The notes under the pieces: model-generated | Databases searched by the model: none | Seen by the model: only the letters and a program-made list of their open reading frames with translations | What the model was told of the DNA's origin: nothing | Position numbers and translations under genes: made by a program | Shown here: one piece after another, positions 55,446 through 64,000 of the stretch | Position numbering within the stretch: the stretch's first letter is position 1 | How the letters are laid out: each line of letters begins with the position of its first letter | NCBI RefSeq assembly: GCF_002095475.1 | Contig: NZ_MLFR01000018.1 | Location: forward strand, 48,507 to 112,506 | Length of the DNA stretch: 64,000 bases | Direction: 5' to 3' | From: Pantoea rwandensis | GTDB lineage: Bacteria; Pseudomonadota; Gammaproteobacteria; Enterobacterales; Enterobacteriaceae

Positions 55446-56585
55446 TCAGTGAAGGCCGAAATTGGCGCGCCACAATGGCACGCCCGCTTTCAGGGTGAGT
55501 TGAGGCACCAGCAACTGGCTACCCGTAAGGGTATGCTGATGGACATCGGTGAAGGTGACATTGCGCTTTTCGAGCCTGAACAGTGCAACATCGGCACAGC
55601 TGCCGGGTTGTAATGTCCCTATTTGCTGAGACATGCCAAGCAGCGCGGCCGGGCGTGCGGTACAGCGCTCCACCACATCGAACAGTGACATGCCCATGGC
55701 AAGAAATTTAGACATCACCCAGGGTAGGCCAAACACCGGTGTACGATTGAGCGTCAAAGCGGAAAGGTCGCTGCTAATGATGTCGGGTAAGAAATCATCG
55801 CTGACTGCCAGTTGTGCGACGCGCTGAGAGAAATTATTGCGCCCGTGTGCGCAATCGAAGATCACTCCTCGTGCACGGGCTTGTCGAGCCGCCGATTTGA
55901 CGTGCCCATTCTCGTCGAGCAGAGAGTCACCCTTACCGTGGAAACAATGCGCGAACACGTCTCCGCTGCGGAATATTTCCAGCAGTTGTTCAGTGGTTTG
56001 AATCGGATCGGTCATGTGAACGGCCACACGACAGTTAAGTTGCTCGGCCATCTCTACCGCACGAAGAAAGGGCCGGGAACCCAGTTCGCCCACTACAGCG
56101 CGCTCCTGTTTCAGCTTCAGGCCCAGCAGAGTATCGGGATAAAGGCGGAATAACTGCTGCAGGCGGGGAAAATCAAAGTAATCAGGGTTGTGGTTTTCCT
56201 CTTGCCAAAGTTGTCCACCAGGATACGCCGTCACAAACGCCTTGATGCGCACCAGGCTGCGCGGAATCTGGTCACGTAAAAAGCTTTCAACATTAGCGGA
56301 GCCTGCAGATCCAGCATCAACTATGGTTGTCACGCCAAATGGTAACGAGGCGAGATCAGGCGGTACGCTACTGTGCGTTCCGCCATAAAAGACATGTGCG
56401 TGATAATCAATCAGGCCAGGAAAAAGGTAGCAATCCTTAGCATCAATGATCTCGGTATGGGCGCTAACGGGCGTATCGGGGGAGGCAATCAGGTCATTGA
56501 GGATGTGAATATCCTGGCGCTCCTGGATATTCCTGGCGGGATCAATAACGTCAGCATTTCTAATTAAGATGTGACTTTCAGACAT
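55446..56585 (-). CDS. Amidohydrolase/deacetylase-type metal-dependent hydrolase
   Basis: The 379-residue amidohydrolase-superfamily protein has HxH in IDYHAHVFYGG (about residues 60-62), a lysine in LLGLKLKQERAVV that may be carboxylated, H in VAVHMTDP and AHCFHGKGDSLLD, and D in SSDLSALTLNR. It is similar to dihydroorotase-like deacetylases that take N-acyl amino acids or related compounds. Its substrate is unknown. The transporter downstream probably brings in the substrate. GAGG precedes ATG 56585. Confidence 0.8.
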   Translation of the reverse strand: MSESHILIRNADVIDPARNIQERQDIHILNDLIASPDTPVSAHTEIIDAKDCYLFPGLIDYHAHVFYGGTHSSVPPDLASLPFGVTTIVDAGSAGSANVESFLRDQIPRSLVRIKAFVTAYPGGQLWQEENHNPDYFDFPRLQQLFRLYPDTLLGLKLKQERAVVGELGSRPFLRAVEMAEQLNCRVAVHMTDPIQTTEQLLEIFRSGDVFAHCFHGKGDSLLDENGHVKSAARQARARGVIFDCAHGRNNFSQRVAQLAVSDDFLPDIISSDLSALTLNRTPVFGLPWVMSKFLAMGMSLFDVVERCTARPAALLGMSQQIGTLQPGSCADVALFRLEKRNVTFTDVHQHTLTGSQLLVPQLTLKAGVPLWRANFGLH

Positions 56586-56913
56586 CGCAGGGCAACCTCT
56601 TATAGGGGGAGTTTACTTTTCCTGACATTCAAGTCTGACGATAAAAGTTGTGTTGCGCCTCGGTCATCTGCATGGAATTTTCATTAAAGCCACACCGTTT
56701 TATGGCAAAAAAGACAAACCAATTTTATCTACTTCACACTTATCCTGATTCTGTGATCGCTGCTGGAATACGCTATTCAGACACGAAAAAAAACGTACTG
56801 ACACTTCTTTAATTGATGACTTCCAGGTCAATATTATCAGTCTGGAGCGAAGTTAATTAATCATAAATATCAGTATCTTATATTTTTAATTTTTACATTT
56901 GCCACCTCTGGAC

Positions 56914-56959
56914 ATCTCAAGTAAACTCAAAATTTATTATTTTTGAGGTTGCTTGAGAT
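56914..56959. promoter_or_regulatory. 19-8-19 inverted repeat spanning the fic ribosome site and start codon
   Basis: ATCTCAAGTAAACTCAAAA (56914-56932) faces TTTTGAGGTTGCTTGAGAT (56941-56959) across 8 bases, with two mismatches. Each arm holds two CTCAA-type half-sites 10 bases apart. The right arm covers the Shine-Dalgarno GAGG and the first two bases of the start codon, so the element could act as DNA operator or RNA hairpin. A close relative follows the gene at 58254-58299. The remaining 56586-56913 gap is AT-rich, and I see no gene there. Confidence 0.75.
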
Positions 56960-58250
56960 GAGATTACGCCGTCCACCCAAACAACTGGTTGATACCCAGA
57001 CCAACGCTGAAACAGTTGAACTGCTGAGCCGCTATGCTGAGTGGGATATGCGCTATCTGCATTTCGACGAGCTCAGTCGTCGAATCAAGGATTCTGACGA
57101 ACAGTTGGTCGTGTGGAGTGCATTAAAATTTAAACGGCGCAGCACGGCGCATCATTTTGTCATCGCGTCACAAGAAGTGAGCTTTAACTTCACCGCCAAG
57201 GTTAACGCAGCGATTTCGCTTGTTGATCGCATGACCTTTGCGCGTAATGGTGAGCCCACGGATGAAGACGCGGCTTCCTACCTGATGTCCCAATTGATTA
57301 TGGAAGAGGCGATTTCATCCAGTCAGCTTGAAGGCGCTGCCACCACGTCACGCGTGGCGATGGAACTGCTGACGGTGGGCCGGGAACCCCGTAACGAAGA
57401 TGAGAGCATGATCATGGGGAATTGGCGGCTAATGCAGCATATTGCCGCTATGGGCGAGGGACCACTGACCCGTGCCGATATCCTGCATATGCATCACATC
57501 GCCTGTTCCGGCATCAATGACGAAAAATATCGGCCCGGGGAAGTGCGCAGCAACAATGACGTATTTGTCGCCGGGCGAGATGGCGAAATCATTCATCAAC
57601 CGCCCGATTATGCCGCATTGAATGGCATGCTGGATGCGTTATGCGCTGAAGTTGAGTTTCTTGAACAGCAGGGTACACACCCGTTGCTGGTGGCTTGTGT
57701 TTTACATTTTGCCATTGGTTATATCCATCCGTTTAATGATGGCAATGGACGCACGGCGCGAGGCTTGTTCTATCATCATCTGATTCGTCGTGGCTATCAT
57801 GCTTTCCGCTATATATCGATCAGTAAACTCCTCAAGGCAGCCGCCGTTAAATACGGTATGTCATACCTCTATAGCGAAACGGATGAGCTCGATCTGACCT
57901 ATTTTGTTCAATACCAATGTGAGGTCGTCATGCGCGCCGTGCACGCTTTCACAGAGCAAATTACTACGCTGCATCAGGAACGGGCGCGCCTGGTCCATTG
58001 GGTAGAAGAGAATATGTCGTTGGCTAAAGGTGAGTTGGATATCATGGCGATTGCGCTGCATGCGCCGGGTTCGCTGTTGAGCGCTGCAGGGGTGAAATCA
58101 AGACTCGGTGTTGCCGATAATACCGCTCGCAGTCGGTTAAAAAATTTGGCTGATCAAGGCTTATTGAGACCGATCAAAGAGGGTAAGGGCACGGTGTATC
58201 AAGCGCCGGTCTCCTTATGGAAACTCAAAGAGTGGCTGAAAAAACGTTGA
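56958..58250 (+). CDS. Fic-domain AMP-transferase-type protein with C-terminal winged helix
   Basis: The 430-residue protein has the Fic motif HPFNDGNGRTAR (about residues 257-268), which holds the catalytic His and the ATP-binding anions. Upstream, SSSQLEG (about 120-126) fits the inhibitory S/TxxxE(G/N) helix motif of self-restrained Fic enzymes. The last 80 residues look like a winged helix (SAAGVKSRLGVADNTARSRL). Such proteins AMPylate target proteins, often their own partners. No separate antitoxin is needed because the inhibitory motif is in the protein. Inverted repeats before and after the gene suggest binding by its own C-terminal domain. ATG 56958 is chosen, with TTGAGG 9 bases upstream. 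Confidence 0.88.
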   Translation: MRLRRPPKQLVDTQTNAETVELLSRYAEWDMRYLHFDELSRRIKDSDEQLVVWSALKFKRRSTAHHFVIASQEVSFNFTAKVNAAISLVDRMTFARNGEPTDEDAASYLMSQLIMEEAISSSQLEGAATTSRVAMELLTVGREPRNEDESMIMGNWRLMQHIAAMGEGPLTRADILHMHHIACSGINDEKYRPGEVRSNNDVFVAGRDGEIIHQPPDYAALNGMLDALCAEVEFLEQQGTHPLLVACVLHFAIGYIHPFNDGNGRTARGLFYHHLIRRGYHAFRYISISKLLKAAAVKYGMSYLYSETDELDLTYFVQYQCEVVMRAVHAFTEQITTLHQERARLVHWVEENMSLAKGELDIMAIALHAPGSLLSAAGVKSRLGVADNTARSRLKNLADQGLLRPIKEGKGTVYQAPVSLWKLKEWLKKR

Positions 58251-58253
58251 GAT

Positions 58254-58299
58254 ATCGCAAGCAATCGCAAAAAGTATAACTTTTGCGATTGCTTGCGAT
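58254..58299. promoter_or_regulatory. Perfect 19-8-19 inverted repeat just after fic
   Basis: ATCGCAAGCAATCGCAAAA (58254-58272) is an exact inverted copy of TTTTGCGATTGCTTGCGAT (58281-58299) across 8 bases. It has the same geometry as the repeat at the fic start and shares about 14 of 19 bases per arm with it. It lies between convergent genes but lacks a T tract, so it is not a typical terminator. Confidence 0.78.
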
Positions 58300-58313
58300 C
58301 ATCAGCGAATTCA

Positions 58314-59633
58314 TCAATGAAAGCGATTAGCCGGCTTAGCAAGACCTAAACGGTCACGCAGTGTTCCCGCAGCATAATCCTGATGAAACACCCCTGCATC
58401 CTGCAAACGCGGTACCACCTGGCTGAGGAACAGATCTTCATTTTCATCAATATAAGTGGGGAGGATCACAAACCCATCACAGGCTTGATGTTGATACCAA
58501 TCGATCATCTGTTGCGCGATATGATCCGCCGTGCCAGTGGGTGAAGGGAACGACAGACTCTCCGCATAGCGTTTCGCCATCTCGGCTAACGTCAGATTTT
58601 GCTCGATCGCGCTGGCAATAACATATTGAAAACGGCCTTTGCTGCCGGTGATCTGCTCGCGCAAATCGGGCACGGGTCCATCTACCGGATACTGTGACAG
58701 GTCGATGTTCATGCTGGCAGAGACAAAACTAAGGCCGGATTCCACGGTGATCAATGACTTGAGATATTCAGCGCGATCGATGGCATCCTTTTCACTCTGG
58801 CCAACGATGGGCACCAATCCCGGCATAATACGTAACTGATCGGGTTGGCGATGGTAGTGTTGCGCACGTTCCTTGATGGTTTGATAAAATTGCTGCGCCC
58901 GTTCTCGGTTCGGTTGCACCACAAAAAGCATCTCCGCGTGCTGGGCGGCCAAGTCGATAAAAGCCTCTGAAACACCGGCCTGAATCACCACCGGATGCCC
59001 TTGCTGCGGACGGGGCAGGTTTAAAGGCCCCTGCACCTCGAACGATTCGCCCTGATGGTCAAAGCGATGAAAACGCGCCGGATCGGCAAAGCGTGCGCTG
59101 CTTTTCTCCACCACCAACGCATCTTCTTCGAAGCTATCCCAAAGCGATTTCATCACCTCAATGAATTCCGCCGCACGGCGGTAGCGGTCTTCATGGCTAA
59201 AATGCTGACTACGGCCAAAGTTGCGCGCTTCGGCATGGGTTAGTGAGGTCACCACGTTCCATGCGGCACGCCCGCCACTGATGTGATCGATATTCGCCAA
59301 CTGTCGCGCGGTGGTGTAAGGCTCGGAGTACGAGGAGGAAACGGTACCACCCAAACCAATATGATCGGTGACCGCGGCTAACGCTGCCAGTAAGGTCAGC
59401 GGTTCTGACCAACCAACCTGACGATGTTGCACGGTGTGCGCTAAGTGCCCGCCATACACATCATCAATCGCCAACTTGTCTGCAACAAAGATCATATCCA
59501 GCTTAGCCGCTTCAGCACGCTGAGCAATTTTACGGTACAGCGGCCAGTTACGGCCGCCGGTCGTGGCGGCCTGCGGATGACGCCAGCCACCCTGATGAAT
59601 GCCGGAGTCGAGGTAAAGCGCCAGGTTCATCAT
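58314..59633 (-). CDS. FMN-dependent luciferase-like monooxygenase (NtaA/DmoA/SnaA family)
   Basis: The 439-residue protein has the bacterial luciferase-type barrel, with ALYLDSGIHQGGWRHP at the start and NIDHISGGRAAWNVVTS as a family hallmark. It uses reduced FMN from a partner reductase to oxidise sulfur- or nitrogen-containing organic compounds. It is encoded with a sulfonate-type binding protein, so organosulfur scavenging is likely. No flavin reductase gene is next to it. Start ATG 59633 overlaps the binding-protein stop as ATGA. Confidence 0.87.
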   Translation of the reverse strand: MMNLALYLDSGIHQGGWRHPQAATTGGRNWPLYRKIAQRAEAAKLDMIFVADKLAIDDVYGGHLAHTVQHRQVGWSEPLTLLAALAAVTDHIGLGGTVSSSYSEPYTTARQLANIDHISGGRAAWNVVTSLTHAEARNFGRSQHFSHEDRYRRAAEFIEVMKSLWDSFEEDALVVEKSSARFADPARFHRFDHQGESFEVQGPLNLPRPQQGHPVVIQAGVSEAFIDLAAQHAEMLFVVQPNRERAQQFYQTIKERAQHYHRQPDQLRIMPGLVPIVGQSEKDAIDRAEYLKSLITVESGLSFVSASMNIDLSQYPVDGPVPDLREQITGSKGRFQYVIASAIEQNLTLAEMAKRYAESLSFPSPTGTADHIAQQMIDWYQHQACDGFVILPTYIDENEDLFLSQVVPRLQDAGVFHQDYAAGTLRDRLGLAKPANRFH

Positions 59634-60559
59634 GGCTTCGCGGCTCCCTGCTGCCCAAAGAAGGAGGCATCCACTAACGTGCTCGCTTGCAGGCCCGGCT
59701 TAATAAGGCCACTGCGTGCAAAGGTATCAATGGCCGCCTGCTGGCGCTGTGCCACCAGCGCGTAATCTTCAACCGGTGCATTGTTTTCACGCTGCACTTT
59801 ACTCAATGCCACGGCGTCTGGCAGGCGCAGCAGTGACGCGATACCCTTGGCGTATTCCTGCGGATGTGCCACGCCCCAGGCTCTAGCGCGAATCAGGCGC
59901 TGGCGGAAATCGAGCAATGCAGCACGCTTTTCACTGATTGCACTGTCGGTAGCCACCAGATAGTTGGAAACGGGGGCGTCTTTACCGTCGATGGCAATGC
60001 GATCACCTGACTGGGCTACCGCAAAGGAGACATACGGTTCCCAGGTTGCCACTGCATCAACAGCACCGTTATCCAGCGCCAGTGTGGCTTCAGCCGGCGT
60101 GGTGAAAACAAAGCTTACGCTGTCATCAGATAAACCCGCCTGATGCAGCGCGTTGAGCACCATATTCTGCCCAGATGAGCCTTTCACCGTTGCGACTTTT
60201 TTGCCTTTGAGATCGGCAATGGTTTGGATGGTGCTGTTCTGCTTCACCAGCAGTCCATTACCCAGATATTGCGAGGCCTGTATGGCGCGAATGTTTGCCC
60301 CAGCCGCCACGGCAAAAGCCAGCGGACCATCACCGACTAAGCCGGCATCCAAATGTTGTGAGTTAAGTGATTCAAGCAGCGGCGCGGCGTTGGGAAACTC
60401 GTACCATTTTAATTCGTAAGGCAGATTGTTGAGTTCGCCGGCTGCAGACATCACCGCACGGGCATTGCCTTTCTGATCGCCAACCACCAGTTCGGTGCTG
60501 GCAGCATGGGCCGTGACAGTGATAGCCAGTACTGCACTGGCGATAAGCTTAAGTTTCAT
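59630..60559 (-). CDS. Aliphatic-sulfonate-type ABC substrate-binding protein (SsuA/NrtA-like)
   Basis: The 309-residue exported protein has a signal peptide (about residues 1-19, ending AHAA) and the NMT1/SsuA fold with LNSQHLDAGLVGDGPLAFA and TTPAEATLALDNGAVDAVATWEPY. It is expected to bind an alkanesulfonate or similar organosulfur ligand. Permease and ATPase genes are not in this cluster, so the ABC system is incomplete here and must be completed elsewhere. Coupled to the downstream monooxygenase. Confidence 0.82.
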   Translation of the reverse strand: MKLKLIASAVLAITVTAHAASTELVVGDQKGNARAVMSAAGELNNLPYELKWYEFPNAAPLLESLNSQHLDAGLVGDGPLAFAVAAGANIRAIQASQYLGNGLLVKQNSTIQTIADLKGKKVATVKGSSGQNMVLNALHQAGLSDDSVSFVFTTPAEATLALDNGAVDAVATWEPYVSFAVAQSGDRIAIDGKDAPVSNYLVATDSAISEKRAALLDFRQRLIRARAWGVAHPQEYAKGIASLLRLPDAVALSKVQRENNAPVEDYALVAQRQQAAIDTFARSGLIKPGLQASTLVDASFFGQQGAAKP

Positions 60560-60741
60560 CTTGTTTCCCTGAGAAAAAGAAAACAGCGTAAGTTTTCCGC
60601 TACATCAGGCGTAGTAACAAATATGCAGAACGTTATGCGCAGGTGGCAAAAGCCGCTGTTGCGGTTAAACCAAGCAATTCGCGTTATCAAAAAATGCGAT
60701 TTATCCTCACTAATGATTAATTCTCGCGACGAAAATTAAAA

Positions 60742-60757
60742 CGTGATTTCAGTCACA
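60742..60757. promoter_or_regulatory. CRP-like site in the gap before the second membrane PQQ dehydrogenase
   Basis: CGTGATTTCAGTCACA fits TGTGA-N6-TCACA at 9 of 10 positions. It lies about 170 bases before the dehydrogenase start and 183 bases before the binding-protein start, so either could be the target. In the rest of the 60560-60927 gap I see nothing else certain. Confidence 0.5.
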
Positions 60758-60927
60758 CATTAAGCGTGGCGGGATTCATCAGCAATTAGCCCAGCTACAT
60801 TCATAAGCGGAGCTAACGACACACTCAGCAACGGGTTTTTACCTTTTGCTGACATACGTTAAAATTTTGTTGAAACTATGTGTGTTTATTTTGGGTGATA
60901 AATGATGAAAAACGTTGAGGGATTAGC

Positions 60928-63287
60928 ATGGTTAACAAACTAACCAGCATCGTGCTCGCGATCCTGGCTTTAGCACTGCTCTATATGGGCGGAAAATTGC
61001 TAATGCTGGGTGGGAGCGCGTTCTATGCACTGATGGCGGTAGGTTTACTGATCACCGCGATTTTACTCTTCAGAAACCAGCGTAGCGCCTTAGCGCTGTA
61101 TGCGGTTCTGATGTGGATTACCCTTGCCTGGATTATCTGGGAAGTGGGCTTTGATAAGTGGCAGTGGATCCCGCGTGGTGACCTGTTTGGTGTGATCGGT
61201 CTTTGGCTGGCTATGCCGTGGGTGGTTAAACCGCTGTATCAAGGCCAGCGCCGTTTCCACACCTTCCTGGGTGGCACGGTGATCGTGATGATTGTGGTGG
61301 TGATCGGTCTGTGCTTCTACGATCCCTTACCGCAGGCAGGCACCATCACTAACGCACGCGAGCAAACCAGCGAGCAGGGTGCCGCCAATGACTGGACGGC
61401 GTACGGTGGTACCACTGACGGTCAGCGTTTCTCCTCACTGAATCAAATCACCAAAGAGAACGTGCAAAACCTCGAAGTCGCCTGGACTTATCACACCGGT
61501 GATTTGCGTCAGGATGCGGATGCCAGCGAATACACCTTCGAAGCCACGCCGGTGAAAGCCAATGGCATGCTCTATTTCTGTACCCCACACAACGAGGTGC
61601 ACGCGCTGGATCCAGAAACCGGCGCAGTGAAATGGAAGTACACGCCGAATAAAGATCGTTCGTATCTGCAGCAGCACCAAACTTGCCGTGGCGTGAGCTA
61701 TTACGAGCAAAGCCCGGTTGCCGCGCAGGATTCTGCCGCAGCCCCGGCTATCTGCCGTAAGCGTATCTTCAATGCGACAACTGACGCGCAGCTGATTGCG
61801 CTGGATGCGGATACCGGCAAGCCTTGTGCTGATTTCGGCACCAACGGCGTCGTGGATCTGCATGCTAATATGGGCGAAGTGCGTCCCCATGCGCTGATGC
61901 AAACTGCAGCGCCATTGGTAGCAGGTAAGTTGGTGATTGTCGGTGGTTCCGTGATGGACAACGGCTTCAACAGCGGAAACCCATCGGGTGTGATTCGTGC
62001 CTATGACGCCGAAACAGGACGTCTGGTGTGGAACTTCGACCCGGCGAACCCAGCCAATACGGCACCCGTCGCGGCAGGACAGAACTATCCGCAGGATACG
62101 CCGGTCGCTTGGGGTACGCTAAGTGCTGACCTGAAAAATGGCCTGGTGTATGTACCTTTCGGTAATGCTTCTCCAGATGAAGTGGGCATTGAACGTGATG
62201 CCAACAGCAACACCGAGAAATTCCGCGACGCGTTAGTGGCGCTGGATCTGCAAACCGGTACGTTCAAATGGCGTTATCAGAGTTCCAACCACGATCTGTG
62301 GGATCGCGATAATCCATCACAGCCGTCATTGTTGGACATCGATTATCAAGGCCAGAAACAGCCCGTGGTGATCCTACCGACCAAAACCGGCAACCTGTTT
62401 GTGCTGAATCGTTTGACGGGTCAGCCAGTGTATCCGGTTAATCAAGTGAAAGTGTCGACCGAAGGCGGTGTGCCAGGTGAGAAATTCGCCGCCACGCAGC
62501 CGGTATCGAGCCTGAACTTTATTCCCGATCCACTGACCGAAAAATCGATGTGGGGTATCACGCCGTTTGACCAGATGTCATGCCGTATGGACTTCCGTTC
62601 ACTGCGCTACGATGGCAACCCGTGGACACCAGCCACCGAAGCCGGTTCGCTGATCTTCCCAGGCAACATTGGGGTGTTCAACTGGGGTTCAGTGGCGGTT
62701 GATCCACAGCGTCAGATGCTGATTGCCGCGCCAGTGCGTCTGGCTTACAAATACAATCTGATCAAGCGTACACCGCAGACCGAAACTCAACGTCTGTTCA
62801 CCAAAGACGGTCAGCCATACTGGAACGAAAACTTCCAGGGGGACTACGCGATTCATATCCAGCAGCTGGCGTCTGGCCTGGGTATTCCGTGTATCGCACC
62901 GCCGTGGGGGCGTATGGTGGGCGTCGATTTGAAAACCGGCAAAACCGAGTGGTTACGTCGTGTGGGTGTGACTAAAACTTGAAAACCAGCTTCCTGCCGG
63001 GCCGTTTCCCGATTGGCTTCCCGATGGGCATGGTGGCGCACGGTGGTCCATTGTTAACGGCGGGTGACCTGGTGTTCCATGGCGCGACGGCAGATAACTT
63101 CTTCCGTGCCTATGACAGCACCACTGGTGAACTGCTGTGGCAGACCGAACTGAGCGCAGGCGCGCAAGCCACACCATCCACCTTTATGGGTAAAGATGGT
63201 AAGCAGTATGTGGTGATTGCCGCAGGTGGACACGGTTCGCTTGGCACCCAAGCCGGTGACAGCGTAGTTGCATTCCGTTTGAAATAA
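60928..63287 (+). pseudogene. Second membrane-bound PQQ-dependent dehydrogenase, broken by a one-base frameshift
   Basis: This is a Gcd-like quinoprotein with five N-terminal membrane helices and the PQQ propeller. Conserved stretches include QTCRGVSYYE, SNHDLWDRDNPSQP (Asp about 456) and TKTGNLFVLNR (Lys about 486). The frame stops at 62982, but a second frame from about 62978 continues with TSFLPGRFPIGFPMG and FRAYDSTTGELLWQTE to 63287. Adding one A to the four-A run at 62974-62977 restores a 786-residue protein, close to Gcd length (796). Without it the last 100 residues, including the final propeller blade, are lost. A homopolymer sequencing error is the main alternative to a true mutation. 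Confidence 0.85.
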
Positions 63288-63347
63288 TCACGTTGTGATT
63301 AGGGCGCAGTGAGTGCTTAGTGCCTGATAGTTAAGACCATCATTGAG

Positions 63348-63380
63348 AGGCTGCCATTTTTGAGAATGGCAGCCTTTTTT
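63348..63380 (+). terminator. Intrinsic terminator after the second PQQ dehydrogenase
   Basis: AGGCTGCCATT (63348-63358) pairs with AATGGCAGCCT (63365-63375) over 11 bases and six Ts follow. The same hairpin sequence, more diverged, heads composite repeat copy 1. Confidence 0.9.
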
Positions 63381-64000
63381 CATGCTCGTATGAGTGCGGG
63401 CCGCAGCACCTCTGCTGCCACCACGGGCCGTCCTCGCGCCGCTGCGCGGTGCCTTCGGCGGCAACGTCGTGCCGGACGACCGTTCGGGTAAGGCCATCCA
63501 GGCCAACCCGAACTGCCTGTCGCATCCCTGCGACAGGCTCCTGGCACAACGTCTCCGCCTCAGCGCTGCGAATAGCCCGTGGCAGCAGCAGAGGCGCTGT
63601 GGCCTCAGACATTCTGCCCTTTGCAGAAGCAAGGGCGATGTGGCCTCAGACACAGTGCGCTTTGTAGCAGTAAAAGCGCTAAACTCTTCACCATCGTGCC
63701 CTCTCCAACAGCGTAAACAGATGTTAGTAAGCAGGCTGGTGCCGCTCTGGGGATGGCATTTCGCAGCGCTGAACGGAATGAGGAGGCCAGGAGAGCCAGC
63801 ATGGATGCTGGCGAAAGGTGCAGCCGGGACAGGGAAAGTCCCGTCTGCACCGGTCCGTCAGGCGGACGAGTGAAGTGAAGGTACCGCGTCAGCGGCGCGA
63901 GGACAGCCAGCCCCAGAGCGGCACTAGACTGCGTTATCACCTGAACACCAGCCCCAGAGCGGCACCAGACTGCGTTATCACCTGAACATCAGCCCCTGAG
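63348..64000 (+). repeat. Composite structured intergenic repeat, copy 3 (continues beyond the window)
   Basis: Order: terminator hairpin, head with CAGCACCTCTGCTGCC, the hairpin CCTGTCGCA-TCCC-TGCGACAGG (63516-63537), diverged 41-base unit(s), body hairpins, then a tail of 41-base units starting near 63909, 63950 and 63991. Window end cuts the tail. The orientation relative to the upstream gene is the same as in copies 1 and 2. Confidence 0.85.

Noticed and set aside
58254..58299. Simple rho-independent terminator of fic
   Set aside because: The stem is perfect, but no T tract follows and the sequence matches the element at the fic start, so an operator or paired element is more likely.
62971..62990. 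Programmed frameshift in the second PQQ dehydrogenase
   Set aside because: The four-A run is a weak slippery site and Gcd-like proteins are normally in one frame. Mutation or error is favoured.
1..64000. tRNA, rRNA, IS transposase or prophage genes
   Set aside because: Nothing recognisable was found on either strand; repeat copies carry no transposase or terminal inverted repeats of an IS.

Overview
The window reads as chromosome of an enterobacterium, most likely Erwiniaceae (Pantoea or Erwinia type). The basis is a pqqBCDEF cluster with PQQ dehydrogenases, an UxuR very close to the E. coli protein as I remember it, an scsABCD operon, and CRP, Fur, LexA, KdgR and UxuR/ExuR-like operators close to their enterobacterial consensus sequences. 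The genus is an inference. There are no rRNA, tRNA, phage, transposase or CRISPR features.

Layout. 1-5032: the PQQ cofactor operon (pqqB 3' part, pqqC, D, E, and a pqqF broken by one base in a T run). 5169-5753: a YceI-like periplasmic protein. 5829-6662: first copy of a large composite repeat. 6725-13711: D-lactate dehydrogenase (dld) and, divergent behind a perfect CRP palindrome, a seven-gene sugar PTS operon (PFK homologue, Ula-type EIIB/EIIC/EIIA, class II aldolase, an 89-residue protein of unknown function, a P-loop kinase). 13684-17822: a reductase, a LysR regulator and a divergent small ORF-MFS-SDR unit. 18254-20683: a membrane PQQ dehydrogenase. 20804-24428: scsABCD. 24535-25628: a KdgF cupin divergent from an RpiB-family isomerase, with CRP and KdgR boxes between them. 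25781-26370: second repeat copy. 26415-32779: an enolase-superfamily protein with a Dpp-type ABC transporter, also under a KdgR-like box. 33106-34221: an iron-siderophore binding protein behind a Fur box. 34353-36064: a membrane protein and a soluble-type PQQ sugar dehydrogenase lipoprotein.

36079-37525 is a toxin-antitoxin island. It holds a TisB/IstR-like type I module with LexA box, long leader and divergent antisense RNA, followed by prlF-yhaV. 37736-48106 holds an aminotransferase and a hexuronate block: uxuR, uxaC, uxuB and uxuA facing an ExuT-like transporter plus a GH31 glycosidase, with two UxuR/ExuR-like boxes between. 48277-56585 holds a NUDIX hydrolase, a LysR/old-yellow-enzyme pair, a secreted ParB-like protein, an acetyltransferase, two MFS transporters and an amidohydrolase. 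56914-58299 is a Fic protein bracketed by two matching 19-8-19 inverted repeats. 58314-60559 is a flavin monooxygenase with a sulfonate-type binding protein. 60928-63287 is a second membrane PQQ dehydrogenase, broken by one base in an A run. 63348-64000 is the third repeat copy, which runs off the window.

Themes. (1) PQQ: the cofactor operon and three PQQ enzymes lie within 64 kb, but pqqF and one dehydrogenase carry homopolymer frameshifts. (2) Plant-derived uronates: two KdgR-box units and an UxuR-type unit suggest import and catabolism of pectin or glucuronide fragments. (3) Stress modules: an SOS-linked TisB-like toxin, PrlF/YhaV and Fic. (4) A structured repeat of about 600-830 bp that in all three copies starts at the terminator-like hairpin behind a gene and points away from it.
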